The position numbers and the translations under genes are program-made. Source: Parachlorella kessleri (Eukaryota; Chlorophyta; Trebouxiophyceae; Chlorellales; Chlorellaceae). Taken from it: a stretch of DNA of 64,000 bases. The first letter of the stretch is position 1; each line of letters begins with the position of its first letter. Location of the stretch: assembly GCA_001598975.1 (NCBI GenBank), contig BBXU01001137.1:19408-83407 (forward strand), given 5' to 3'. The notes beneath the pieces were generated by a model that did not search any database, was not told where the DNA came from, and worked only from the letters and a program-made list of their open reading frames with translations. Below, piece by piece: positions 11,458 through 23,589 of this stretch.

Positions 11458-14400
11458 ATGTTTCAGGCCATCATAAGCGTTCGAGCGCAGAGTGTAAGAC
11501 CGTGGCATGCATGGCAGGTCCGGTGTTTAGCGAGGGCTCAGCCCAGCAGGAGGCGGTCTGATCGGCTTAGGCAGGCCCCCAGGCCAACCCTAGACCGGGA
11601 AGAGAGGCTGCGCAGGCTGCAGCAGGAGCAGGAAGAGGTCAGGGGTTCACCAGTGTGTCCTGCACCAGACACTGATACCCTTGTGCTCAACTGGGGAACT
11701 GCGGCTGTGCTGGTACATACTCTCCACAGCGAGCATTTACAAGGTCTCCACGGCCTGGACATTGAGAAACGGGCATACGACTCGCTGCGCTGCAGAATGA
11801 GAGTGCTGCTGGGCTAGCAGCCGCAGAGGAGTTCCTTCTAGGCAAGGAGGAGCTAGACGAAGAAGAGCAGCAGGAAGAGGGAGGACAACAGCAGCCACAA
11901 CAGCGACCAGGCGCAATAGCGGCACCTCCGAACCCAACAGAGCAGCCAGAGGCCACCGCACTGAATCTCATCCGAAGGCAGCCAGCACAGCCAGCCAGAG
12001 AACCTGGGCCAGATCCCGTCGCATACCTGGGCCCGCCCCCACCAGGTGTGCTGCGTGCGCGGCGGCCCGCACAGCCACAGCAGCAGCCGCAGCAGGAAGG
12101 GCAGCGGCAGCGCGCTGCCGGAGAGCAGTTTTCACAGCACCAGCAGCCACAGCAGGCGCAGGGACGGCCGCAGCAGGCTCAGCAGGGCAGCAGGGAGCTT
12201 GTGGAGGCGGACGAAATCCACGAGCCAACCTCGTCAGCAGTGCTGGATGAGCTGGTAGATGACGAGGACGACCCAGCGCTGCGCAGGTATCTGGTTTACG
12301 GCGGATCCGATGCTGCGGGTGGTCGGTTGGGTCTGCCCGCAGGTCTGGGGTGAAAGGCAGAAGGGATGCAGCCGCTGAAGCTAGCACGAGGTGGGAGCGT
12401 TGGGTAGCCGGAGCAGGCTCGAGAGGGTGACATTGAAGCCAGAGACGGGGTTCTGGTCTGCCTTGTGACGGCTGTTGACAAAGGGAATGGTTGCAGGGCA
12501 GTGCCAAGCGCCCATTGGCCGCACCAGTCACGGTTGGACCGCCTCCGTTGTGCCAACCAACGTGTGCAGGAAGTCCCAGCTGCTGATGGACATCATGGAC
12601 TCGGGCGAGCAGGTGGAGGAGCGGATACAGCAGCACCAGGATGACATAGACGGGGACATGCTGCAGGTGAGTTCCTAGGTGCCTGTGGCGGCCCGCTACG
12701 GGCAAGGAAGTCCGTTTGGGGTTGGTTGCGGTTACGGTGGTGGCAGTATGTGTGTGTGGCAGGTTGAGAGTGTCCATCATTTGGCTGCTGGGAGGCACGG
12801 CCTGGGACTGGCACTCTCCCTCTGTCCAGGGCGGTCGGTGCCAGCTGGCTTTGTCATGTGCAAGGCGTGTGCACTGCTGTGCCAGGGCTGTGATCAATGA
12901 TGGCTTGCCAACACAGCAGCGCCTGGCGGAGGTTTAAGGTGGCTGTACCACCCTGCTGCCTGCTTACCACAACCCTTTAGTCAGTGTGCCCCCAGCTCTA
13001 CCCGAATGCCCTTTCGGCCACCGTATTCAACCATTACCCCAATGATTAGCATGTGGGGCGTTAAGTGACAGGGGCCCTGTGCGCCCCCGTGTGTTTGAGT
13101 GCAGCTGTTGACCAAGCGCATAGAGCTGGCATCGGCCCTGCAGCAGAACGAGGCCGTGGAGGGGCTGCAGCTGCTGTACAGGCGGTGAGTGATGCCACGA
13201 GCCATTTGTGGACCATCGACTCTTCACGTGGGTGCTGCAGCGTTGTGCACCATGGTCTATCCAAGCCAAAGTGCAGCCGAGCACATCTGTCTCCTCTGGG
13301 CTCCTTGCAACTCCAGTGTGTGGCAAGGTTGGAAACCTAATGCTGTGCCCAAGCATGACATTGGCACACCTTGGAGTCCAAGATAGCACCATCGGAATGG
13401 CTTCATCAAACCTTTGTGGCCCTTGCTGTTCTTGCACCTCTTTCCACCCAAGACCCCTAGTCGCCCCCCAAACTAGTTAAAAGGCCCTGCGGAGCGGTAG
13501 AGCAGCAGGCTTGGGAGTGCTTGAAAAGCTCACCGTTCTCATTGCGCCACCCTGCTCCCCCCCAGGCTGAAAGCTGAGGTGGACCGGAAGGCTGCCACGC
13601 CCGCAATGCGCCTGCTTGATGACCTCCTCAACATCCTGGACCCCTCCACCGAGGACAGCTCCCCTGTGGATGCCGACTCAGACCAGGCCGATGACGTCCC
13701 TGGGATGGCAGCCAGCGCAGAAACAGGGGGCGGCCGTGGCGGCGGCGGCTCGACGGCGGCCGTGCTTCAGGCTGGGGCTCGAGCGATGCTGCAGCAGCGG
13801 GAGGCGAGGCGGCAGCGGGCAGTGACGCGCATGCAGGCCGCGTTTGGGCTGGGGCTGCCGGAGGACGCTGACGTGGTGGCGCTGGCGGCGCAGCTGGCTG
13901 AAGGTGAGGGAGTAATAGGTGGGGTGGGTGATTGTACACCCACCCCACCTAGGGTGGGTGCCGCGCAGTTCTGGTGCGGGTGGGATTGTGGCGGGGCTTG
14001 TTGCGGTGCCAGAGGGTGTTGCGGTGCTGCTGCTGGCGGCACTGCTGGCTAGAATGGAGGGGGCTGGCCTGCTTATCCTAGAAGCTACCAAGGCTTCCAA
14101 TGTCCACACTACATGGGTGAGGGACGACTGCGCTCCGACAGCTCCTCAGACTGCCTCGAAACCTCCGCGCCGCATACAGACTGGCCCCTGTGCAGGCCTT
14201 TTACACTTGTGTCGCATGGGGCTTGCCGCAGGTGGGGAGCAGGTGGCGGAGGGGCTCTTTGGCGAGCCGGTGGACCCGGAGCGCTTCCTGGCTGAGGTGT
14301 CAGAACTCCTTGACCAGGCCGCCGCCCAGCGGGAGCAGGTGAGCTAGTAGGGCTTTCATACCTGTTGCTGGGTGGGCTGGGTGCACCTGCAAGGGAGCGC

Positions 14401-15024
14401 CTCGGCAGGCAGGCAGGCAGGCAGGGTCTGTGGTCCGAAGAGGACAGGAGGGGTTGCAGGTGCTTTTCCATGAAATCAGCCCACCCAGCGGGTGCTGGAA
14501 TCATGTAAAGGTGCGGTGTACAGTGGATTGCAAGCAAGCTGGCGGGTAGGTTAGGCCGGGGCAGGGCCGGGGCTCCTGAATCAGGTATATGTGGGTCGCG
14601 ATGCTTCCATTTCTGCCCGCGCGAATGACTTCGGTGTCACATGGCCGGCCCCTCGGTCCCCTACTAGCCAGCTTTGCCCATCCTGTCCCAAGCGCATGCA
14701 CACATGCACTCCCAATGCACACTCCCCAACGCTTGTGCGGCATACTGTCTACAAGCCCGCTGTGCTGGGGGCTACCCTGGCAAGATATCTTTTTGAAAAA
14801 TTAATAGTATCAAGAATATTATTATTGAAGTTTCATGACTAATACTGGCGCAGGTGGCTGAGTACCTCGAGTCGCTGGGCCCAGGCAACGACCTGCACCG
14901 GGCGGAAGTGGAGGCAGCACTTGAGCAGCGGGACCAGGCCATGGCCCTTGTGCAACAAGTGCTGGAGCTGGTAGCGGCGTTCACCAGCCGCCAGCGGCAG
15001 CAGCGGCTGCAGGCCTTCATGTGA
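11458..15024 (+). CDS. Conserved-looking coiled-coil protein with plastid-type N terminus, unrecognised
   Basis: Seven exons: 11458-11637, 11796-12286, 12570-12666, 13105-13184, 13566-13903, 14232-14338, 14854-15024, about 487 aa, all phases consistent. The start was chosen because residues 1-35 are Arg/Ala/Ser-rich without acidic residues (MFQAIISVRAQSVRPWHAWQ), like a chloroplast transit peptide. Residues about 60-220 are a Gln/Pro-rich spacer with an acidic end. The core spans exons 3-5, runs from KSQLLMDIMDSGEQVEERI through LLTKRIELASALQQ to AATPAMRLLDDLLNILD, and is alpha-helical and charged. The last two exons are also helical and end in QRQQRLQAFM. I do not recognise the family. The structured core next to an unstructured spacer suggests a plastid scaffold or nucleic-acid-associated protein, but this is inference only. 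Confidence 0.75.
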
Positions 15025-16446
15025 CCCCGGCTCGCTCAGGAGGGGGCCGGGTTTCGGGTCCCAGCGGTCAGCTGCGCGCATTTGCGGCGGCGGGTTGCTT
15101 TCACGAGGGAAGATCGGCCTTATACTATGTATACACATTGTTTGCTAACTGACTATAACTATAGCATTCGTTCCCAGACATTCCCAGGGTTTAGTGGTGG
15201 TACAGCTAGCGGTACGATGATGGGCTGCAATGACCGGAGGTCAGTTGGAGCGGGAACAACATTATCGGCAGCTGGCGTGGACTTCTTCACAAGGATTTTT
15301 CGGCCTTCATGAAGCTTCCTGCAGGCTACTCCTGTCCATATGGGGAAACGCTGGAGTGCAAAACGCCGATGGTCAAGCTCGAGGCTGTTACCTTGTACAA
15401 AAGCATGGCACATATCCACGGTATAGCTTGTTGTAACACACCCTAGCTTGCCATACACATTGATCACATAAACCTATGAAGACCTTTTCCCAGAAACTCT
15501 GTGATAAGAGCACCCGAACTCGACATGAGGAGGCATTGTATGACAGAGTCGCCAGGGAGGCTGCGTTGAAAGAAAAGTCTACAAGGAGGAGGCATTGCGG
15601 ATAAAGAAGAAAGGTAAGGCACAAAACACCGCAATGCTTAAGACTCGTGCAGAAAGAAGAGCAGCAGGCATGTCATGACAGTCGTCGCATCAAAGGGCAC
15701 ACAAGCACACAAAGTAAGGAGAAGCACCTTCGGTATACTCTGCATGCTACTAATCAAAGAAAGAAGAGGCAAGAGAGAGAGTAAGAAGAACCTTCCAGGC
15801 AGTGCAGTACAGGGCAAAGCACCAAGTATTGAGGGCCTGTGTGAAATCCAGGGCAAAAACTAGCACCAGCAACTGTTTTAACTTGGCATACAGTAGTCAG
15901 CAACTCCCTAAACATGTGCATGCTCTACCACAAGACCAGTAAGGACGCAGTAGACATGGTAGCAAGTCTAACAACACACAAAAGTAAGGGAGTGGCCACA
16001 CACCATCATACCTACAGGGAGCAAAGCGTAACACATTCACTATGCCTGTGCAGCTGGACAGAACAGAAAGCTGCACCAAGGTCAGTCTTGCCCCGGCCCA
16101 TGCGCCTGCAGCATGGGGAGATAGCAGTCCTAGGATGCAAGCTACGAGACGTGGCAAGCAAAGAAAGCAGCTAGCGGCACATACAGCTTGCTATATCTGC
16201 ACCGTCACTCAACACCTGCTGCCACACCCCCCAAGCCACCATGGTAACAGCTTGAGCATGGTGCTGGTGCCCATACGGGCATCTTTTCTGTCGTGTGCGC
16301 ACCTTGGTGAGAGGCAGCCACAAAGCCCAGATGAGATCTGTTGGCCCGCGGGTCAAGTGCAGCTCAAGTGCTGCCTTGCAATACCTCCAAACACCTTATC
16401 CCCACCCACTCGCCTCGTTCCCGTGAACAATGCACAACGAACACAC
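15025..16446. other. Convergent 3' region between coiled-coil gene and bZIP gene
   Basis: Begins with the 3' UTR of the plus-strand gene; a candidate TGTAA polyadenylation signal lies at 15432-15436. The purine-rich stretch 15480-15860 has no convincing ORF. On the minus strand, 16309-16343 has acceptor and donor signals and could be one more bZIP exon, but I could not follow the frame to a stop, so the bZIP 3' end lies somewhere here. Confidence 0.5.
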
Positions 16447-19103
16447 CTGAGGGGCTGCCAGCTGGCTTAGAAACTCCTGGGCTTGCTCAGGAGTGACAAA
16501 GCCCTGGGTAGCCCATGCCCTCAATATCTGCTGTAGCCTGCGCACCTCCCTCCTGCGGCGAAACCACAAGTCACTGGCCTCACTAAGAGTTGTAGCACAA
16601 AGACTTCTTATGCAGTAAGTGCAGCGAGGCAGGCGCAGGCGCCCGCCGCAGAAGGCAGCAGGTGTTGCCAACTCACAGCAGCCCGCCATAGACCTCAAGG
16701 TGGTGCAGCCGACCCACCTAAGTTGAGAATTTTGCTGTTCCAGGTGCTTGAGATGCTCCTGCCTCTTCTGGCGGCTGCGCCGCGCCCTCTCCCTGTGAGG
16801 GCATGTCCAAGCACACAGTCCCGCTCCACATCCGACAGGCAAATATATATGCACATAGAACAGGAACAACGCTACGCCCAGAGGTGCAGGGTGCCACACC
16901 TTCCTTAGGTCAGCTAAAGGAGGCCAGGCCAACAGTGCTGGGCCGTAACGCAGAGAAGAGTGCAACCAGCAAAAACGATGGCATGCAGCCCGTAGGTCCC
17001 ACTTCACGCTCCTCTTTACCTTTCGCGCTCCCTGAAGGCATCCCTCTTAGACAGGGTCTCTCGGAAGGCATTACGGTGCTCCTGCACACACACACACACA
17101 CCACAGCGCACCACATGACCTTTGCTGGAAACCTGAGCTTACCTAACTGCAAGCACACTACCACTGCTCATACCTTCTGATGCTATCCTTCAAGCCAGCA
17201 TATAACGGACTGGCCTAGGGCCCGCCCCCATGACGCATCAACATCAGTGCATTACACAGTGCCAGCAGGCAGCTTGTACAGGTAAGGCGAAGCCCATCAC
17301 CAACACCGTGATTCGCAGCCATCTGCCCCTGTCGCCACCTCTCTGGATCTCACCTTTCTGCCCCCGGGGTCCATGCTGGCTTGGCTGGTGGGTAACCCCG
17401 GTGGCTGCTGTCGTGTGCCTGCCTGCGGATCTGCCACCTCGCCCACGCCTACAGCAGCGGTCATGGCATGCACAGGGAGCGTGCCGCCAGCTGCAGGCTG
17501 CAAAGCGGTAGGCCCCTCATGTGTGTAACCATCCGCCCACTTGTATCCTGGGCCGCTGCTGCCAGGGCGCGTCATGGGGCCGCTGGGCAGCTGGCTCCCA
17601 GGCAGCGGCAGCGAGTGTGCCTGACTGCTCTTGGCGGGATGGTTGCCTTGTCTGCTAGCGGATGAGCGCCTGTGCCAGGGGCCAGGCCAGGCTGCCGGAG
17701 CACCCTCCCCCTCCTCCTCCGCAGCATCAACCCCCTCTTGCTCCTGCTCGGTTACTGCAGGGTCGTTGGGAAAAGGGACACCAGGGCCCAAGTAGCGAGC
17801 CTGTTTCCACCCGGGGGCTGGCACCCCTATGCTTGCTGGTTGTCGCGGCTGGTGCAGCTGCTGGTGCACCTGCTCCTCCTGCCGCTGCCAAAGCTGTCCA
17901 GCTTGCTGTGAGAAGGCCGCAGCGTTTGGGGCTGACATGCGCCGCTTGGGAGGTAGGACACTGGCATCTGTGGCTAAGGCTACTGGTATGCCAGCGGGTG
18001 CTGAGATTGACCTGTCCAACTGCCCCTGATCATCCACCACTGCGGCTGGCTGTGATAGAGGCAGGGCCGGGAGTGGCGGCTGGCCCGCTCGCTGCCAGCT
18101 GTGCTGCTGTTCCAGTCCGCTGGATCTGGAAACGAGACCCTCAGCATCCATCCCCACAGGCCTAGAGTGTGATCGCGGTCGTGCTGCTGCTGCCGTCGCC
18201 TGCTGCTTCTGGTGCAGCTGTGCCTGGAGGCGCCAGTACTTCAGCAGGAGTGCTCTGTACTGCAGATCAGACTCCGCCTCCGACTGCTTGGGCCCCTGCT
18301 GCTGTAGCCTTGGCTGATGTTGCTGTTGCTGGGACGAGGAGAGGAGAAGAAGAGCCGGCCGCATCTCGACGGTAGCTGCTGAGGCTGTAGGACACCCTAT
18401 GGCACGGCCAGGGAGCAAAGATCGGCCCCCTGCTGCGTCCTGCAACCGCTGCAGGGTGATTGACTCTGGGGAGCTAGTACTGTACTGACGGCTGGCCACC
18501 GTCTTGCCAGAGCCATGGTGGGAGGATGCATCAGGTATGTGACCCTGCTGCGGGGGCGCCGGCGGCGCCGGCCGCACATGCAGTGCTGGCGGCTGAACAG
18601 TCCTGTCCTGGCTGCTTTGCACTAGCGGCAGCTGTACTGTAGGATTTTCGCAAGCCTCTGGGAAGGTTGCAGAGCTGTATGCCAAGGCTGCCCAGCGAGG
18701 CACGGAGGTGCTGCCAGTTCCTTGCCCGTGCGGCGGGTTTGCCCTGGGCTGCTGTGGGGGTGGGCGCTGCTCTGGTGGGCCGTCCTCAAGCAGGTCCTCT
18801 AGGTCTGATCCAACTAGAAAGGCAGTTCCAAGGGCGTCCAAAGCGACACCTACAGTGAAGGTGGATATGCCCAGGTGTCGTTGGGCCGCACCAGGACGAT
18901 CGGCATTAGGACGCTCGGGTGTCAGGTCATACAGGGTTTGCAAAGGCCCGGTGAACTTTAGGAACCGGTTATGGCCTGTCGCGAACTGCGCTCAACGAGC
19001 CATAGGCACCATGAGACGGGACGCGGTCATGCGGGCTTACCTGCTTCCGGACCATCGTTCCACGTATTCGCTTCCTGCAACACTGCCTCCTCCAAAACGT
19101 CAT
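16447..19103 (-). CDS. Gln-rich bZIP transcription factor (3' end unresolved)
   Basis: Exons 19041-19103 (proposed ATG), 17354-18985, 17020-17081, 16718-16792, 16447-16552, all phase-consistent. The long second exon encodes 544 aa of Pro/Gln/Ser-rich sequence, typical of an activation region, after a short conserved-looking start (FATGHNRFLKFTGPLQTLYD). The C-terminal basic region RERARRSRQKRQEHLKHLEQ is joined across the 17020/16792 junction, followed by a leucine zipper with heptad hydrophobics (NSQL, EVRRLQQIL). bZIP proteins dimerise through the zipper and bind ACGT-type DNA sites in the nucleus. The usually invariant Asn of the Asn-x7-Arg motif is Glu in this model. The gene diverges from FCF2. 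The start is only moderately certain, since further 5' exons could exist. Confidence 0.75.
17085..17101. repeat. CA dinucleotide repeat
   Basis: (CA)8 in the bZIP intron, directly beside the acceptor of exon 17020-17081. Confidence 0.85.
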
Positions 19104-19927
19104 AACTCGACAGAGTCCGTTCAGTTGGGTGCGCCAGACGCCACGCTTGGGCCATGCACCTATCCGACGTATCGGACGTAGATAGCAAGCGCTGTCGCTT
19201 GCCGTGGACCAGCCTGTCTCGCGAGAAATCTTGCAATGTGAGCTCACAGTGCAAGATTTCGCAAGGAGGACGCACGCGGGTTTTGGACCGCTGCATCCGC
19301 AGGCCCAGTCATGGGCCCAGTCGGCAGGCGCGCCCTACCTGCTTGTCAATGGGCGTATAATTGTTGACCAGATGATCTTTCCATTTTGCAACGCCATACT
19401 TCTTTCGGGCTGCTCAGGTGTGTACCTTGCACGTATATTCCCTCACGCGGTCCTCCACCAGTTGCAACTGTTAAAAGCCATGATCGCCTTCCATGATCGC
19501 CTTCCAAGTCCACCCCTGAGGGTTTCACGGAGGGCCTTCGACCGATATACTGCACTTTGCACGAATACATGGCAGCAATGACCAGACCAACTGGGCATGT
19601 AGCCTGGATGGTCTGAGCACCTATAGGGCTCACGGGTTGCATCAAGCCTCAACCCTACGGAACTCTGGTTAGTGCTTTTGTGGGAGTTCATTTCGTTGCA
19701 TGCTGTGGTTGTTGGGATACTGCATGCCTCATGGTACTCTTTGAATGACACAGCCCCCCGCGGGGCCCCGCACGGGCAGCATATTGAGGCGCAGGTTCAT
19801 GGACGTCAATTGCTGCAGCATAACCCACACATCAAGCCAGGCTATTGTGAAACGTTGATTCAAAGACTTTGTGCGGGGTCACTTGTTTGGCGCGGCATGC
19901 ATGCTGCTTGAGTAGCCTGACACAACC
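19104..19927. promoter_or_regulatory. Divergent intergenic region between bZIP and FCF2, with perfect-centre palindrome
   Basis: 824 bp. It holds a 36-bp near-perfect palindrome at 19225-19260 and a 13-bp direct repeat (CCATGATCGCCTT) at 19478-19503. On the minus strand, 19349-19411 has acceptor-like and donor-like ends and could encode RKKYGVAKWKDHLVNNY, so an upstream bZIP exon or a small separate gene cannot be excluded; I could not connect it in phase. Confidence 0.45.
19225..19260. repeat. 36-bp palindrome without loop
   Basis: Arms of 18 bp, GAAATCTTGCAATGTGAG and CTCACAGTGCAAGATTTC, are reverse complements with a single mismatch and no spacer, centred on AGCT. The flanks (GCGA and TCGC) extend the symmetry. 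It sits between two divergent genes, so a dimeric protein binding site or a cruciform is possible. Confidence 0.85.
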
Positions 19928-22900
19928 ATGGTTAGCACTCGCTCAAGGAGCGCTTTGAACTCTGGAGACGCCGCAGTTGCCGCTGCACAAGGTCAGCCAG
20001 AAGTAAGCTCCACGCCACGCCGTTCCTCTAGCCGGCTAGCCGGCAGGGGCACCTCCACACCTTCAGGGCGGACCAGGCAGACGAGAACCGCCTCTAAAGC
20101 CAAGGCTGCGGAGCTGGCCTCAATCCTCGAGTCGCCTCAACAGCAGCAGCAGCAGCAGCAGCAGGCAGGGCAGGCGCAGGAACAGGCAGCCGATGAGCAG
20201 CAGCATGTGGGGCAGCAGTCGCAGCCACCTGCGCCTGAACTGCAGCAGCAGCCGGGGGAGGAGGCACAGGCTGACAGCCAACCACAGCAGCAGCCCCAGG
20301 CCTCGCCACCAGTTTCTGTGGGGCAGCCAGGCACTGAGGAGCCTGGTGAGACTGTAGAACTTACAGAACGCGAGGGGAGCGACAGCCAAGGTCCAAGCGA
20401 GACCGACGAACATGCTGACGGGGAAAGGCAGCCGCCAGGAGCCGACGCAGAGCAACAGCCGGCGGGCGAGGCTGCCTCCCCGAACCCGGCCATGCAGCCA
20501 GCTCTGCGTCTAGGGGGGCTTGGGGCAGATGCTAGCCTGCTTGACAAGGTCGCGGCGGAGATGTTTGCCGCTTTGGCGGACACGTTTGGGGACGCCGAGT
20601 CGGATCAGGGTGGCAGCGACGAGAGCAGCAGGAGTAGCAGCGGCGACGAGGGCGAGGAGAGTGGGGAGTCGGACGAAGAGGATGTTGGTGAACAGAGGCT
20701 GGAGCAGGGGCAGGAGGAGACAGGAAGAGCAGCAGCAGCAGCCGCAGCAGTGGGCACAGGTGGGGATCTGGAGCCGGTAGGCTGCCACCTGTGGAGGATT
20801 GGTGCGGTGGGCCGCAAAGCACCTACGTGAAACACACCTCTCTTGTTGCCTTATTCAGTCTCTGTTTGACCAGGTGCTAGGTCTGACGGGGGTTTCACTA
20901 AGCTGGCAGCTTAGGGGAAACCCTTACCCACGTGTGGCCATGTGCCACCTGCAGGGCGGGTTTTCCTCCAAAACACACACTGAACAGCTTGTTTCTTCTC
21001 CCGCCCAGGTGGTGGGGGCTACACTGTTCCGCGGCATCTCCGCTGGGAGCCCGAGCTAGCGCTGCCGGGGCAGGCAGCACCACACCATCGCCGGCCCCAG
21101 GGGCGGCCTCAGCAGAAGCAGTCACAGCAGCAGGAGCCGCTGGCCAAGCAGGTGGGGTTATGCCCTTGCGAGCGCGTCGCCTCGCGTTGAATGCCTGGCG
21201 TGCTACAGGCCGAGGGCAATGTGTAAGTTCCCTGCGGACTGCATGCGGCAGGTCTTTGGTAGGATGAGTGTGAGCCAGGGTTGGCACGGACGGCTGCTGT
21301 GCCAAAGGCTGCTTGGCTGTGCCTGTCGAGCCTTGTAACGTATGGCCACGCTCCAGCCCTGGCAATAATTTGACTTCTTACCATATAATACCACTGTACC
21401 ATCCCTGTCCCCTGCCTGCAGTTGCATGCGCTCCCCCGCGACGAGCGCGCTCTGCAGAAGGCCCGCCACGGTGCGGCGCCAGACACGGCCGGCAAGCAGT
21501 GGTTTGACCTGCCTGCAACGGCCATCACAGATGAAGTCAAGCGCGACTTGCGCATGCTGCGGCTAAGGTGGGCAGCACATCAGCAGCACACCGTACTTTG
21601 CCTTTCGCCGCACATGTCATTACTCCACGGTGCTTGCAAGCTGTATCCGAGCCTGGGTCATAGACACTTCATCCGCTGCAATAGGAGTGCATTCTGAGCC
21701 AGCAGTTGCACAACATGTCCTGCCACTGCAGCACTTCGCGCTGACTTCCAAACTGAGGCATGAAATGGTGTCATGCATGCTATATGAGTGTCTCGTGGTG
21801 CTAGCTAGGGGGGCTTTCCGCTGCTGTCCAGCCCTAACAAGGCGACGATCGGCGAAATGGGCGTCCATATGGTCTTCAGCGCCTGACTGGGGCCCTCCGA
21901 GTGCCCTGTTCCGCGCTTGTCCTAGTGCTCTCTGCCTTGTACCTTGCAGGACTGCATTTGACCCCAAGGCTTTCTACAAGAAGCTGGACAGCACCAAGTT
22001 TCCCAAGCATTTCCAGGTTGGCACGGTGGTGGAAGGGGCGGCCGACTTCTACTCAGGTGAGGGGCAAGGGTGCTTTTTGTTGTGTTGTAAGCCTGCATGC
22101 AGAACGAGGCTGGCACATGCAAGCTACCTGAGGAGGGTCCATGCAGCCAGCTATCAGTGCAGCAACAAGGCCAAGGCCCGCTCATCAGGTAGCTCGTTTA
22201 GCGTGCCCTTGGGGGCTTAGGAGGCAGGTCCCAGCCGTGTAGCTGGGGAGGGTTGGCCCCTTGGGGCTGCTTTGTGTGATGCTAGCCATGTGCCACCCGC
22301 CCGTCGCGCCGCAGTATGCCTGGCACGGCTTCACCTCAGTCTGTCTGGGTGCGCTCTGCAGCACGGCTGACCAAGGGCGAGCGCAAGCGGACCTTCACAG
22401 AGGAAGTCATGGCCGACCCCCACCTGGCAGAGGCAAGTCCTGCGTGGTAGTAGTCTTGCCGGCGGCAGGCTGGGCTGGGCTGTCTTCACAGTCAACGTGC
22501 CTGTTGCATGTGGAGCACTGCCGGGAACTGCATGTGCGTGGCCTGGCAGGCTTGGATCTGCTTGCTTATGTTAGGGGGGTGGGGATGCGTGAGGGTGGCA
22601 GCAGCTGTGTTTGCATTTCGCCTTGAGCCACTTGTCGTGTTAAACGTGTATAGGTCCACTTGTGCTACCTTGCTATTGGTTTTCCCGGAAAGCGCAGGGG
22701 TTCTATTGTGCCCTCCGTCCTTCCACTATCAAGATACCATTGCAGCAGTCGCTCCTGAGGCCGGGCCTCAGCGATGCTTGCCGTCATTTAGTGTCTTTCC
22801 TCCTGCCCCTGCTCCTCCGCGCAGGTGCGCAATAAGCGCTTCAGCAAGCTGCAAGAGGAGAAGTCCTACTGGGCCAACAAGAAGGCGGCACGGAAGACAG

Positions 22901-22944
22901 AGAACGAGCGCCTGAAGAAGAAGCCTCGCAAGCCCAAGCACTGA
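19928..22944 (+). CDS. FCF2: rRNA-processing protein FCF2 homologue (Fcf2/TDIF2 family)
   Basis: Six exons: 19928-20759, 21009-21151, 21422-21567, 21950-22056, 22362-22432, 22825-22944, about 472 aa. Yeast Fcf2 acts in early pre-rRNA cleavage at sites A0-A2 in the nucleolus; the animal relative is DNTTIP2. The Fcf2 domain fills the C-terminal ~150 residues: KQWFDLPATAITDEVKRDLR, then LRRTAFDPKAFYKKLD, KFPKHFQVGTVVEG, KGERKRTFTEEVMADPHLAE, RFSKLQEEK, ending in a Lys/Arg-rich tail (KKKPRKPKH). The first 277 residues are disordered, with a basic start (STRSRSALN), a Gln run at about 20138-20163 and an acidic Ser/Glu stretch, all common in nucleolar proteins. The intron after 22432 has a GC donor (GAG|GCAAGT). 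The junction 20759/21009 was chosen by phase and is the least certain. Confidence 0.9.
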
Positions 22945-23589
22945 TCCCTTGTATTTCTTTGGGGAGGGACCCCACTGGGCCGTGTGGAGGCGCTTGGTCA
23001 CCATGCCCAAAAGAGGCTTGCGTGTGGCCGCAAGCATGGAGGGAGGTGTTTAGTGTCTGTCCTAAATATGCGAGCGCAGCAGGCTGAAGACCTTGGTGAG
23101 CTGTGGCCTGGCTTCCATGCACTCATTGGTCCAGCTGCTGGGGGACGCTAATTCAGGGGCTTTTGTCTGCTCCCCAGCTAGTTGCAAGAGTTCCCTTGTT
23201 ATAAGTCTATGGCTTGAACCGGCTCCAAAGCTTGATGCCATAGTGAGAACCGTGTCAAGTGCCACCTGCCATCACGCAGCCAAGTGTCTTAGGGTGTAGG
23301 TCATGTCGATCATTCCCTGCCTTCGGGTTCAACTGCCTCCTGGGTAGCGTGGAAGTAGTGACGAGTCAACAACTCAACAAGTAAATACAGAGGAAAGCTA
23401 CAGCCAGCCTAGAGCGACAGTGATGAGAGATATACTGTAGGGCAAGGCTCTGAAATATTGCACCCCACATGCCCCCCCCCCCCTTCCCGGGCCTTTGCCA
23501 GTGCCACCCAGCCCGCCCATGCCCCCAGAAGCATGGAGACCTCTCTCTCAGCGGTGTGCCTGCCAGTACTCCGGGGACAGTGCCCACAC
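22945..23589. other. Convergent 3' ends of FCF2 and MCM2
   Basis: Both 3' UTRs must lie in these 645 bp. A poly-C run occupies 23472-23483. I see no ORF, RNA gene or clear TGTAA on either strand. Confidence 0.6.

Noticed and set aside
15897..16157. Minus-strand hydrophobic ORF downstream of the bZIP gene
   Set aside because: The frame cannot be joined to exon 16447-16552 and composition is UTR-like; at most a fragment of a 3' exon.
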